Source of the DNA: Pseudomonas kribbensis
Lineage (GTDB): Bacteria; Pseudomonadota; Gammaproteobacteria; Pseudomonadales; Pseudomonadaceae
DNA: 64,000 bases
Assembly: GCF_003352185.1 (NCBI RefSeq)
Contig: NZ_CP029608.1
Location: 3,038,001-3,102,000, forward strand
Direction of reading: 5' to 3'
The notes under the pieces are model-generated. The model ran no database searches and was not told the DNA's origin. It was given only the letters and a program-made list of their open reading frames with translations. Position 1 is the first letter of the stretch, and every line of letters starts with the position of its first letter. This document shows, piece by piece, positions 50,018-58,050 of the stretch. A program made the position numbers and the translations under genes.

Positions 50018-52969
50018 ATGGACGTACGCTTCAAGCCGGCATCGGTCGGCACCCTGTTGCTCGCAATTTCTGTCAGCCAGGCCCAGGCGCAATACCTGGA
50101 GTCTGGCAAACCTGGCGACGCCGCCAGTTGGCGTTCCGCCGAGTTCCTGCGGGACTGGGGACTGGACCGGATGCAGGCCGATCAGGCCTACGCCGCCGGC
50201 ATCACCGGCAAGGGTGTGAAGATCGGCGCGCTGGATTCCGGTTTCGACGCGGCCCATCCCGAGTTCGCCAGCGACCGTTATCACCCGGTGTCGGCCAGCG
50301 GCAGCTATGTCGATGGTTCGCTGTTCAACGTCAACGGTACGCTCAACCCGAACAACGATTCCCACGGCACTCACGTGGTCGGCACCATGGGCGCCTCTCG
50401 CGACGGCACCGGCATGCACGGCGTGGCGTTCAATGCGCAGATCTACGTCGGTAACACCAACAAGAACGATAGTTTCCTGTTCGGCCCCAATCCCGACCCG
50501 CGTTACTTCAAAGCGGTGTACGACGCTCTGGCCGATGCCGGCGTGCGGGCGATCAACAACAGTTGGGGCAGCCAGCCGCCGGATGTCAGCTATCGAACCC
50601 TGGCGGACCTGCACGCGGCTTACGCCCAGCACTGGAACAAGGGCACCTGGCTCGATGCCGCCGCCGATGTTTCGCGCCGCGGTGTGATCAACGTGTTCAG
50701 TGCCGGCAACAGTGGTTATCCGAATGCCAGCGTGCGCTCGGCACTGCCGTATTTTCAGCCGGATCTGGAAGGCCACTGGCTGGCCGTGTCGGGGCTGGAT
50801 CAAAGCAATCAGCAGAAATACAACCAGTGCGGCATCGCCAAATACTGGTGCATCACCACGCCGGGGGCGAAGATCGACAGCACCGTTCCCGACGGTGGCT
50901 ACGGGATCAAGTCCGGCACCTCGATGGCCGCGCCCCATGCAACCGGCGCTCTGGCCCTGGTGATGGAGCGTTACCCGTACATGAACAACCAGCAGGCGCT
51001 GGAAGTGCTGCTGACTACCGCCACCCAGCTCGACGGCTCGGTGACCGACGCACCCAACGAGCGGGTCGGCTGGGGTGTGGCCAACCTGAAGCGGGCGATG
51101 GGCGGGCCGGGGCAGTTGCTTGGCGCGTTCGACGCAAATCTGGCCACCGGGCAACGCGATGTGTGGAGCAACGACATCTCCGACAAGGCACTGATCCAGC
51201 GCCAGAGCGAAGACCTCGCCGAACACACCGCCTGGCAGCAAACCCTGCAGGACAAGGGCTGGCAGAACGGCGTTCCGGTCGGCGCCAGCCAACAGGACCA
51301 GACTGATTACGCCGTCGGCACGGCCCGTGAGGCGGCGGCTGCCAGTCGGGTGTATCAGGGCAGCCTGATCAAGTCCGGCGTCGGGCATTTGATCCTGTCC
51401 GGCGACAGCACCTATCGCGGCCCGACCACGGTCAATGGCGGCCTGCTGAGCGTCAACGGCTCGCTGACATCGGCGGTCACGGTCAACGACAGTGGCACCC
51501 TCGGCGGTTCCGGGCGGATCGGCGCACTGACTGCCAATAGCGGCGGTCGTGTGGCACCGGGCAACTCCATCGGCACCTTGAATGTGGCCGGTGACGTGAC
51601 CTTCGCACCGGGCTCGACCTACGCGGTGGAGCTGTCACCGACGGCCAGCGACCGCATCGTCGCCGGCGGCATCGCGACCATCAGCGGCGCCACCGTCAGC
51701 CTGTCACTGGAAAACAGCCCGACCTTGCTCAGCACCGCCGAAGCGAAAAGCCTGCTCGGTCATCAGTACGACATTCTGCAAGCGGCGGGCGGTATTCAGG
51801 GTCAGTTCGGCGCGGTGGTGCCCGACTACCTGTTCATCGGTGGCAGCCTCGCGTCCACCGGTAACGGGATCATGCTGAGTGTCGAGCGTAACGCAACGTC
51901 TTTTGCCAGCGTCGGCCAGACGCCGAACCAGCGGGCCGTGGCCGGCGCCGTCGAAGTCATGGGCGCCGGCAATTCCGTGTACGAAAGCCTGCTGCTGTCC
52001 GCCACTGCCAGTGATGCACAGCAAGCCTTCCAGCAATTGAGCGGGGAAATCTATCCGGCCCTCGGTTTGGTGCTGATCAACGACAGCCGTCAGCTGCGCG
52101 ACGCCATCGGCGAACGCCTGCACGACGCGAACAGCGCCCAAGGCAACGGCTGGGTCAAGGCCCTCGGCGCCTGGGGCACAACCGACTCGCGACACGACAC
52201 CGCCGGCTACAGCACCTCGATTGGCGGCCTGCTGGCCGGTGTCGACGGTGCGCTGGACGAGCAGACCCGCATCGGTCTGGTCACTGGTTACAGCGACAGT
52301 TCGTTGAGCATGGGTTCCGGCACGCACTCTTCGGCCAAGGTCGACAGCTACCACCTCGGTGCCTATGCCGGGCATGACATCGGTGCCTGGCGTTTGAGCA
52401 CCGGCGCGACCTACAGCTGGCATCGCGCCGACGTGAAACGGGACCTGCAATACGGCGATGTCAGCGCCAAACAGAAAGCCAAGGTCGATGCCGCCACCAC
52501 TCAGGTATTCGGCGAGGCGGCCTACCGACTGAACGTGCAACCGTTGGCTCTGGAGCCGTTCGCCAATCTGGCCTACGTGCATCTGGACAGCGACGGTTTC
52601 ACCGAAAAGGGCGACGCTGCCGCGCTGAAAAGCAGTGGCGACCAGCGTGACGCGGTGCTCAGCACCCTCGGCGTCAGGGCGATCAAGACGATCAACCTGT
52701 CGGGCTCGCAGAAACTCGATGTCAGTGGCCGTCTCGGCTGGCAGCACAGCCTCACCGACATCGAATCCGAACAGCATTTGCGCTTCGCCAGCGGCAGCGC
52801 GCCGTACAGCGTCGAAAGTTCGCCGCTGGTGCGCGACGCCGCGCTGGTGGGGGTACAGGCCAGCCTGGCCCTGAGCCGCGACGTACGGGTAAACCTTGAT
52901 TACAACGGACAACTGGCCAGCCGCGAGAAGAGTCACGGCGTCGGCCTGAGCCTGAACTGGCAGTTCTGA
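50018..52969 (+). CDS. Autotransporter serine protease, S8 family (Psp type, first copy)
   Basis: A 983-aa type Va autotransporter. After a signal peptide (cleavage near AQA) comes a subtilisin domain with catalytic D73 (ALDSG), H116 (DSHGTHV) and S302 (GTSMAAPH), then a passenger-associated beta-helix repeat (about 430-540) and a C-terminal 12-strand beta-barrel ending in NWQF. It resembles the PspA/PspB proteases found in the P. fluorescens lipase-protease cluster. ATG 50018 is chosen; two GTG codons lie just before it. Confidence 0.9.
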   Translation: MDVRFKPASVGTLLLAISVSQAQAQYLESGKPGDAASWRSAEFLRDWGLDRMQADQAYAAGITGKGVKIGALDSGFDAAHPEFASDRYHPVSASGSYVDGSLFNVNGTLNPNNDSHGTHVVGTMGASRDGTGMHGVAFNAQIYVGNTNKNDSFLFGPNPDPRYFKAVYDALADAGVRAINNSWGSQPPDVSYRTLADLHAAYAQHWNKGTWLDAAADVSRRGVINVFSAGNSGYPNASVRSALPYFQPDLEGHWLAVSGLDQSNQQKYNQCGIAKYWCITTPGAKIDSTVPDGGYGIKSGTSMAAPHATGALALVMERYPYMNNQQALEVLLTTATQLDGSVTDAPNERVGWGVANLKRAMGGPGQLLGAFDANLATGQRDVWSNDISDKALIQRQSEDLAEHTAWQQTLQDKGWQNGVPVGASQQDQTDYAVGTAREAAAASRVYQGSLIKSGVGHLILSGDSTYRGPTTVNGGLLSVNGSLTSAVTVNDSGTLGGSGRIGALTANSGGRVAPGNSIGTLNVAGDVTFAPGSTYAVELSPTASDRIVAGGIATISGATVSLSLENSPTLLSTAEAKSLLGHQYDILQAAGGIQGQFGAVVPDYLFIGGSLASTGNGIMLSVERNATSFASVGQTPNQRAVAGAVEVMGAGNSVYESLLLSATASDAQQAFQQLSGEIYPALGLVLINDSRQLRDAIGERLHDANSAQGNGWVKALGAWGTTDSRHDTAGYSTSIGGLLAGVDGALDEQTRIGLVTGYSDSSLSMGSGTHSSAKVDSYHLGAYAGHDIGAWRLSTGATYSWHRADVKRDLQYGDVSAKQKAKVDAATTQVFGEAAYRLNVQPLALEPFANLAYVHLDSDGFTEKGDAAALKSSGDQRDAVLSTLGVRAIKTINLSGSQKLDVSGRLGWQHSLTDIESEQHLRFASGSAPYSVESSPLVRDAALVGVQASLALSRDVRVNLDYNGQLASREKSHGVGLSLNWQF

Positions 52970-52976
52970 TGGAGTG

Positions 52977-53018
52977 TGATTGATCGCTCCCACGCTCCTG
53001 CATGGGAACGATCAATCA
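52977..53018. repeat. REP-like long inverted repeat
   Basis: TGATTGATCG (52977-52986) pairs with CGATCAATCA (53009-53018); inside, TCCCA (52988-52992) pairs with TGGGA (53003-53007). The core TCCCACGCTCCTGCATGGGA resembles the abundant Pseudomonas REP sequence. It lies between the two autotransporter genes and may stop transcription or mark an extragenic repeat. Confidence 0.6.
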
Positions 53019-53067
53019 AATGCTGAACACACGGATTTTGTGCAACATCACTAAGGAAGGTCGCTGG

Positions 53068-56000
53068 ATGAAAAACAACAACACCCCCGCGCAATCGGGT
53101 GGATGCTTTCGCCTGAAAACCCTCAACTGCGCCTTGCTCTGCGCCATGGCCACCTGGGGCAGCGCACACGCCGCGCCCTACGTGGAAAACGGCCGGGCAG
53201 GGGACCCTGCCAGTTGGCGCAGTGCCGAGTTCAAAGCAGACTGGGGCCTGGGCGCGATCGGCGCGGATTACGCCTACGCCGCCGGCTATACCGGTAAAGG
53301 CGTGAAACTGGGGATCTTCGACCAGCCGGTCTATGCCGCACACCCGGAGTTTTCCGGCCCGAACAAAGTGATCACATTGGTCACCAGCGGTATCCGCGAA
53401 TACACCGACCCGTACATTCCGGTCAAAGCCGGGGATGCCTTCCTCTATGACGGTTCACCCTCGGTAGGCTCCAACGGCAAACTCGGCGCTCACGGCACTC
53501 ACGTCGGCGGTATCGCGGCGGGCAGTCGTGACGGCGGGCCAATGCACGGCGTGGCGTTCGGAGCGCAGATCATCAGCGCCGACAACGGCGACCCGGGCCC
53601 GGAAGACGGCATCGTCCGCGGCAACGACGGCGCGGTGTACAAAGCCGGCTGGGATGCCCTGATCGCCAGTGGCGCGCGAATCATCAACAACAGCTGGGGC
53701 ATCGGTATCACAGACCGTTTCGACCTCGGTGGCCGCAACCCGGCGTACCCGCACTTCACCGTCAACGACGCGCAATTGCAGTTCAACGAGATCCGCACAT
53801 TGCTCGGCACCAAGCCTGGCGGTGCCTATGACGGTGCAATCGCCGCCGCGCGCAGCGGGATCGTGACCATTTTCGCGGCGGGTAACGACTACAACCTGAA
53901 CAACCCGGACGCCATCGCCGGCCTCGGTTACTTCGTGCCGGAAATCGCGCCGAACTGGATGACCGTCTCTGCTTTGCAAAGAAACCCGGATCAGGCCAGC
54001 GCCAACCCGTACATCATGAGTACCTTTTCCTCGCGCTGCGGTTACACCGCGAGCTTCTGCGTTTCGGCGCCGGGTACGCAGATCTACAGTTCGATCATCG
54101 GCGGCACCAACGCCAGCGATCTGACCACCGGCTATGCCAACTACAACGGCACTTCGATGGCCGCGCCACACGCGGCCGGTGCCGTGGCGGTGCTGATGGA
54201 ACGCTTCCCGTACATGACCGGCGCTCAGGTCGCCAGCGTGTTGCGCACCACCGCCACCGACCTCGGCGCTCCGGGCATCGACGCCCTGTACGGCTGGGGC
54301 ATGATCAACCTGCGCAAGGGCATCGACGGGCCGGCGATGTTCGTCACCGAGCAGGACATCCCGGCCGAGTTCCGCATCGAAGGCGCTTACGGTTCCAGCC
54401 AGTTCGTGGCGGATCTGCCGGGGATCGGCGCGATCATCGACGCCGGCAAGCCCACCCAGCGGGTATGCACCGACATCACCTGCGGGCTCGACACCTGGCG
54501 TAACGACATTTCCGGCCACGGTGGTCTGACCAAACAAGGCATCGGCACTCTGGTGATGACCGGCGCCAACACCTACACCGGCCCGACCCTGGTGAACGGT
54601 GGCCGACTGGCAATCAATGGCTCGCTGCAATCGGCGGTCACGGTCAATGACGGCGGCATTCTCGGCGGTAACGGGCACATCGCCGCGCTGACCGCGAAAA
54701 GCGGCGGTATCGTGGCGCCGGGCAACTCCATCGGCACCTTGAACGTGGCCGGTGACGTGACCTTCGAGCCGGGCTCGACCTATGCCGTGGAAGTCTCGCC
54801 CACCAGCAGCGACCGTGTGGTCGCTGGCGGCACCGCAATCATTGACGGCGCAACGGTCGCCCTGACCCTGGAAAACAGCCCGACACTGTTGACCACGACT
54901 GAAGTTAAAACGCTGCTGGGCAGCCAGTTCAACATTCTGCAGGCGGCGGGCGGCATTCAGGGGCGCTTTGGTCAGGTCTTGCCAAACTATGCGTTCCTCG
55001 GCGGCACTCTCGATTACTCCTCGGGCGGTGTTCAGCTGGACGTGGGGCGTAACGGTGCTTCGTTCGCCAGCGTCGGCCTGACCCCGAACCAGCGCGCCGT
55101 CGGTGCGGCTGCCGAACGTCTGGGCGCGGGCAATGCGTTGTTCGAAACCCTGCTGCTGTCGCCGACCGCTGCCGTTGCGCAGGACGCGTTCCAGCAACTG
55201 TCCGGCGAGATCCACCCGGCCATCGGCACGTTGCTGATCAACGACAGCCGTTACCTGCGTGATGCGGTGGGTGAACGCCTGCGCGAACGGGATCTGTTCG
55301 ATGCCGGTGCGCCGACCGATGACCGCAGCAATGCCTGGTTCAAAGTGCTCGGTGCCTGGGGCAAGACCGATGGCGGCCATGAAAATTCCAACTCCAACAG
55401 CTCCATTGGCGGACTGTTGCTCGGTGTCGATGGCCTGATTACTGAAGATACTCGCTTGGGTTTCGTTACCGGTTATAGCGACAGTTCTTTGAACATGGGC
55501 AGCGGCACGCACTCGTCGGCATCGATTGACAGCTATCACCTGGGTACGTACCTGGGGCACCAGATCGATGCCCTGCGCCTGACCGCCGGCGCGGCTTACA
55601 GCTGGCATCGCATCGACGTCAAACGTGACCTGCAATTTGCCGGTGTCAGCGGCAAGCAGAAAACCAAACGCGATGCGACCACCGCACAACTGTTCACAGA
55701 AGCTGCCTACGATCTCGGTCTGCAGCCGATGAACCTGGAGCCGTTCGCCAATCTGGCTTACGTGCACCTGAACAGCGACAGTTTCACCGAAAAGGGTGAT
55801 GCCGCCGCACTGAAGGGCGGTGAAGACAACCGCGACGCCGTGCTGTCGACCCTCGGCGTTCGCGCCAAGCGCACGTTTGCTCTGTCCGAGAAACATCAGC
55901 TGGAACTGGGCGCGACATTGGGCTGGCAGCACAACCTGAGCAGCGTGGATTCCGACAGCCACTTGGCCTTTGTCAATGGCAACAGCGCGTTCAACGTGCA

Positions 56001-56154
56001 AAGTGTGTCGATGGATCGAGATGCAGCGGTGGTCGGCGTGCGTGCCGGGCTGGCGCTGAATCGCGATGTCCGGGTCAACCTGGACTACAACGGACTGATC
56101 GGTTCGAACGAGAAGGACCACGGTGTGGGCCTGACGCTGGACTGGCAGTTCTAG
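53068..56154 (+). CDS. Autotransporter serine protease, S8 family (Psp type, second copy)
   Basis: A 1028-aa autotransporter paralogous to the preceding one. It has an extended signal peptide (cleavage near AHA, about residue 35), a subtilisin domain with D85 (GIFDQP), H142 (GAHGTHV) and S363 (GTSMAAPH), the same beta-helix unit (about 490-620) and a C-terminal barrel ending in DWQF. The Asp context FDQP differs from the usual D-S/T-G, so activity may be altered. AAGGAAGG before ATG 53068 fixes the start; the longer frame from 53002 runs through the REP-like repeat. Confidence 0.9.
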   Translation: MKNNNTPAQSGGCFRLKTLNCALLCAMATWGSAHAAPYVENGRAGDPASWRSAEFKADWGLGAIGADYAYAAGYTGKGVKLGIFDQPVYAAHPEFSGPNKVITLVTSGIREYTDPYIPVKAGDAFLYDGSPSVGSNGKLGAHGTHVGGIAAGSRDGGPMHGVAFGAQIISADNGDPGPEDGIVRGNDGAVYKAGWDALIASGARIINNSWGIGITDRFDLGGRNPAYPHFTVNDAQLQFNEIRTLLGTKPGGAYDGAIAAARSGIVTIFAAGNDYNLNNPDAIAGLGYFVPEIAPNWMTVSALQRNPDQASANPYIMSTFSSRCGYTASFCVSAPGTQIYSSIIGGTNASDLTTGYANYNGTSMAAPHAAGAVAVLMERFPYMTGAQVASVLRTTATDLGAPGIDALYGWGMINLRKGIDGPAMFVTEQDIPAEFRIEGAYGSSQFVADLPGIGAIIDAGKPTQRVCTDITCGLDTWRNDISGHGGLTKQGIGTLVMTGANTYTGPTLVNGGRLAINGSLQSAVTVNDGGILGGNGHIAALTAKSGGIVAPGNSIGTLNVAGDVTFEPGSTYAVEVSPTSSDRVVAGGTAIIDGATVALTLENSPTLLTTTEVKTLLGSQFNILQAAGGIQGRFGQVLPNYAFLGGTLDYSSGGVQLDVGRNGASFASVGLTPNQRAVGAAAERLGAGNALFETLLLSPTAAVAQDAFQQLSGEIHPAIGTLLINDSRYLRDAVGERLRERDLFDAGAPTDDRSNAWFKVLGAWGKTDGGHENSNSNSSIGGLLLGVDGLITEDTRLGFVTGYSDSSLNMGSGTHSSASIDSYHLGTYLGHQIDALRLTAGAAYSWHRIDVKRDLQFAGVSGKQKTKRDATTAQLFTEAAYDLGLQPMNLEPFANLAYVHLNSDSFTEKGDAAALKGGEDNRDAVLSTLGVRAKRTFALSEKHQLELGATLGWQHNLSSVDSDSHLAFVNGNSAFNVQSVSMDRDAAVVGVRAGLALNRDVRVNLDYNGLIGSNEKDHGVGLTLDWQF

Positions 56155-56161
56155 GGTGTAG

Positions 56162-56190
56162 CGGCAGTTCTGCAGAGAACTGCCGTTTTT
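56162..56190 (+). terminator. Rho-independent terminator after second autotransporter
   Basis: CGGCAGTTCT (56162-56171), loop GCAG, AGAACTGCCG (56176-56185), then five T. Confidence 0.9.
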
Positions 56191-56211
56191 GAAAGGAAGA
56201 GAGAGCACGAC

Positions 56212-57900
56212 ATGGGATTGTTCGATTACAAAAATGCCGACGGCAAAGCGTTGTACAGCGATGCCATCGCGCTGACGCTGTATTCCTACACGCCGACCGG
56301 GCAACCTTTGCCCGGCACCGGTTGGTCGCCACTGGGCGCCTCGGCCCTGGGTTATCAAGGCAAGACCGACGCGAAGGGGACGTTCTTCGGCGAGAAGGAC
56401 GGCTTCACCAGCGCCGAGGCGGAAGTGCTCGGCAAATACGACGCCGCCGGCAAGCTGATCGGCATCGGTGTGGCCTTTCGCGGCACCGGTGGTCTGGGCT
56501 ACAGCGACACCTTTGGCGACATGAAAAACAACCTGCTGGCCGCCATCGGGCCGGTGGATTACGCCAAGAACTACGCGAAGAACGCCTTCGACAACCTGCT
56601 CAAATCCGTCGCCGCGTTTGCTTCGGCCCATGGCATCGCTGCCAAGGACGTGCTGATCAGCGGCCACAGCCTCGGCGGCCTCGGGGTCAACAGCGTCGCG
56701 GAGCTGAGCGCGAGCGACTGGGGCGGTTTCTTCAAGGACGCCAACTACATTTCGTTCGCCTCGCCGACCCAGAGCAGCACCGGCACCAACGTGCTGAACA
56801 TCGGCTACGAGAACGATCCGGTATTCCGTGTGCTCGACGGCACCACGTTCAGCACGGCGTCGATGGGCAAACACGACAAGCCGCACGACTCGACCACCGA
56901 CAACATCGTCAACTTCAACGAGAACTACGCCTCTACCGCGCAGAACCTGGTGCCGTTCAGCATCGTCAACCCGCTGAACTGGTCGGCTCACAGCTCGCTG
57001 GGCTATGCCGATGGTCTGAACCGGGTGATCGATTCGAAGTTCTACAACCTCACCAGCCAGGACTCGACCATTATCGTGTCCAATCTGGAAGCCTCGTCCC
57101 GGGGCAAGACCTGGGTCGAGGATCTGGGCCGCAGCGGCGAGCCGCACACCGGCAGCACCTTCATCATCGGCACTGACAGCAACGACTGGCTAAAGGGCGG
57201 GGCGGGCAACGACTTCCTCGAGGGTCGTGCCGGCGATGACCTGTTCCGCGATGACGGGGGCTTCAACATTCTGTTGGGTGGTCAGGGCCACAACACCTTC
57301 GACCTGCAGAAACCGTTGCAGAACTTCAGCTTCGCCAACGACGGCGACGGCACGCTATACGTGCGCGACGCCTACGGCGGCATCAGCATGACCCGTGACA
57401 TCGGCGCAATCGTGAGCAAAGAGTCCGGTTCGATGTGGAGCAGCAAGGAAATCACCTGGACCGTCACTGGCAAAGGCCTGGCCAATGGTGCCGAACTGAC
57501 CCAGTACAACCATTCGCTCAACGGCGGTGCACTCGGCGACACGCTGAAAGCCACCGCTGACGGCGACTGGCTGTTCGGCCTGGGCGGCGACGATCACCTG
57601 TTCAGCGACAAGGCCCATGTGACTTTCGTCGGCGGCGCCGGCAACGACGTGATGAATGCGGTGGGTGGCAACAACACCTTCCTGTTCAGCGGCGCGTTCG
57701 GTTTCGACTCGATCCATGGCTACCAGGGCAGCGACAAACTGGTGTTCATGGGCGTGCAGGGCGCGGGGCAGGGCTACGACTACAAGCAACATGCTTCGCA
57801 GTCCGGCGCCGATACCGTGCTGAAGATTGGCGACTATGCCGTGACCCTGATCGGGGTGGGTGTGGCTAACCTGTCGGACTCGAGTTTCGTGTTCGCCTGA
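56212..57900 (+). CDS. pueB: Family I.3 lipase/polyurethanase (PueB-like)
   Basis: A 562-aa secreted lipase without signal peptide. The nucleophile elbow GHSLGG holds S153. RTX calcium repeats follow (GGAGNDFLEGRAGDDL and later GGAGNDV), and the protein ends in SSFVFA, a type I secretion end. Length and layout match PueB of polyurethane-degrading pseudomonads (about 565 aa). It lacks the insert of about 54 residues that the longer paralogue carries before the elbow. It is probably exported by AprDEF. Confidence 0.85.
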   Translation: MGLFDYKNADGKALYSDAIALTLYSYTPTGQPLPGTGWSPLGASALGYQGKTDAKGTFFGEKDGFTSAEAEVLGKYDAAGKLIGIGVAFRGTGGLGYSDTFGDMKNNLLAAIGPVDYAKNYAKNAFDNLLKSVAAFASAHGIAAKDVLISGHSLGGLGVNSVAELSASDWGGFFKDANYISFASPTQSSTGTNVLNIGYENDPVFRVLDGTTFSTASMGKHDKPHDSTTDNIVNFNENYASTAQNLVPFSIVNPLNWSAHSSLGYADGLNRVIDSKFYNLTSQDSTIIVSNLEASSRGKTWVEDLGRSGEPHTGSTFIIGTDSNDWLKGGAGNDFLEGRAGDDLFRDDGGFNILLGGQGHNTFDLQKPLQNFSFANDGDGTLYVRDAYGGISMTRDIGAIVSKESGSMWSSKEITWTVTGKGLANGAELTQYNHSLNGGALGDTLKATADGDWLFGLGGDDHLFSDKAHVTFVGGAGNDVMNAVGGNNTFLFSGAFGFDSIHGYQGSDKLVFMGVQGAGQGYDYKQHASQSGADTVLKIGDYAVTLIGVGVANLSDSSFVFA

Positions 57901-57908
57901 TTCCGTGC

Positions 57909-57937
57909 GGGAACCACCGTGGCTTGCGGCGGTTCCC
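57909..57937 (+). terminator. Hairpin between the two lipase genes (first)
   Basis: GGGAACC-A-CCG (57909-57919) pairs with CGG-C-GGTTCCC (57927-57937) with one mismatch, 9 bases after the lipase stop. No T-run follows. Confidence 0.55.
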
Positions 57938-57981
57938 ATTGGAGTTGCATGACAGAAGTGTTGTAAGGAAATGCTCCGGGG

Positions 57982-57997
57982 CGCCCCGAGAGGGGCG
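57982..57997 (+). terminator. Hairpin between the two lipase genes (second)
   Basis: CGCCCC (57982-57987), loop GAGA, GGGGCG (57992-57997), followed by TTCTGG. It may regulate readthrough to the second lipase or stabilise its leader. Confidence 0.45.
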
Positions 57998-58050
57998 TTC
58001 TGGTTGTGAGCTATCTCTGAATAATTCCAACAAAGAGAGAGGCAACAGCA

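Noticed and set aside
49397..51388. 663-codon minus-strand frame
   Set aside because: Antisense to aprF and the first autotransporter; no protein motif.
53455..57147. 1230-codon minus-strand open frame
   Set aside because: Antisense to the second autotransporter and first lipase, both of which have full catalytic motifs. It spans two genes and has low-complexity, Arg/Val/Gly-rich composition.
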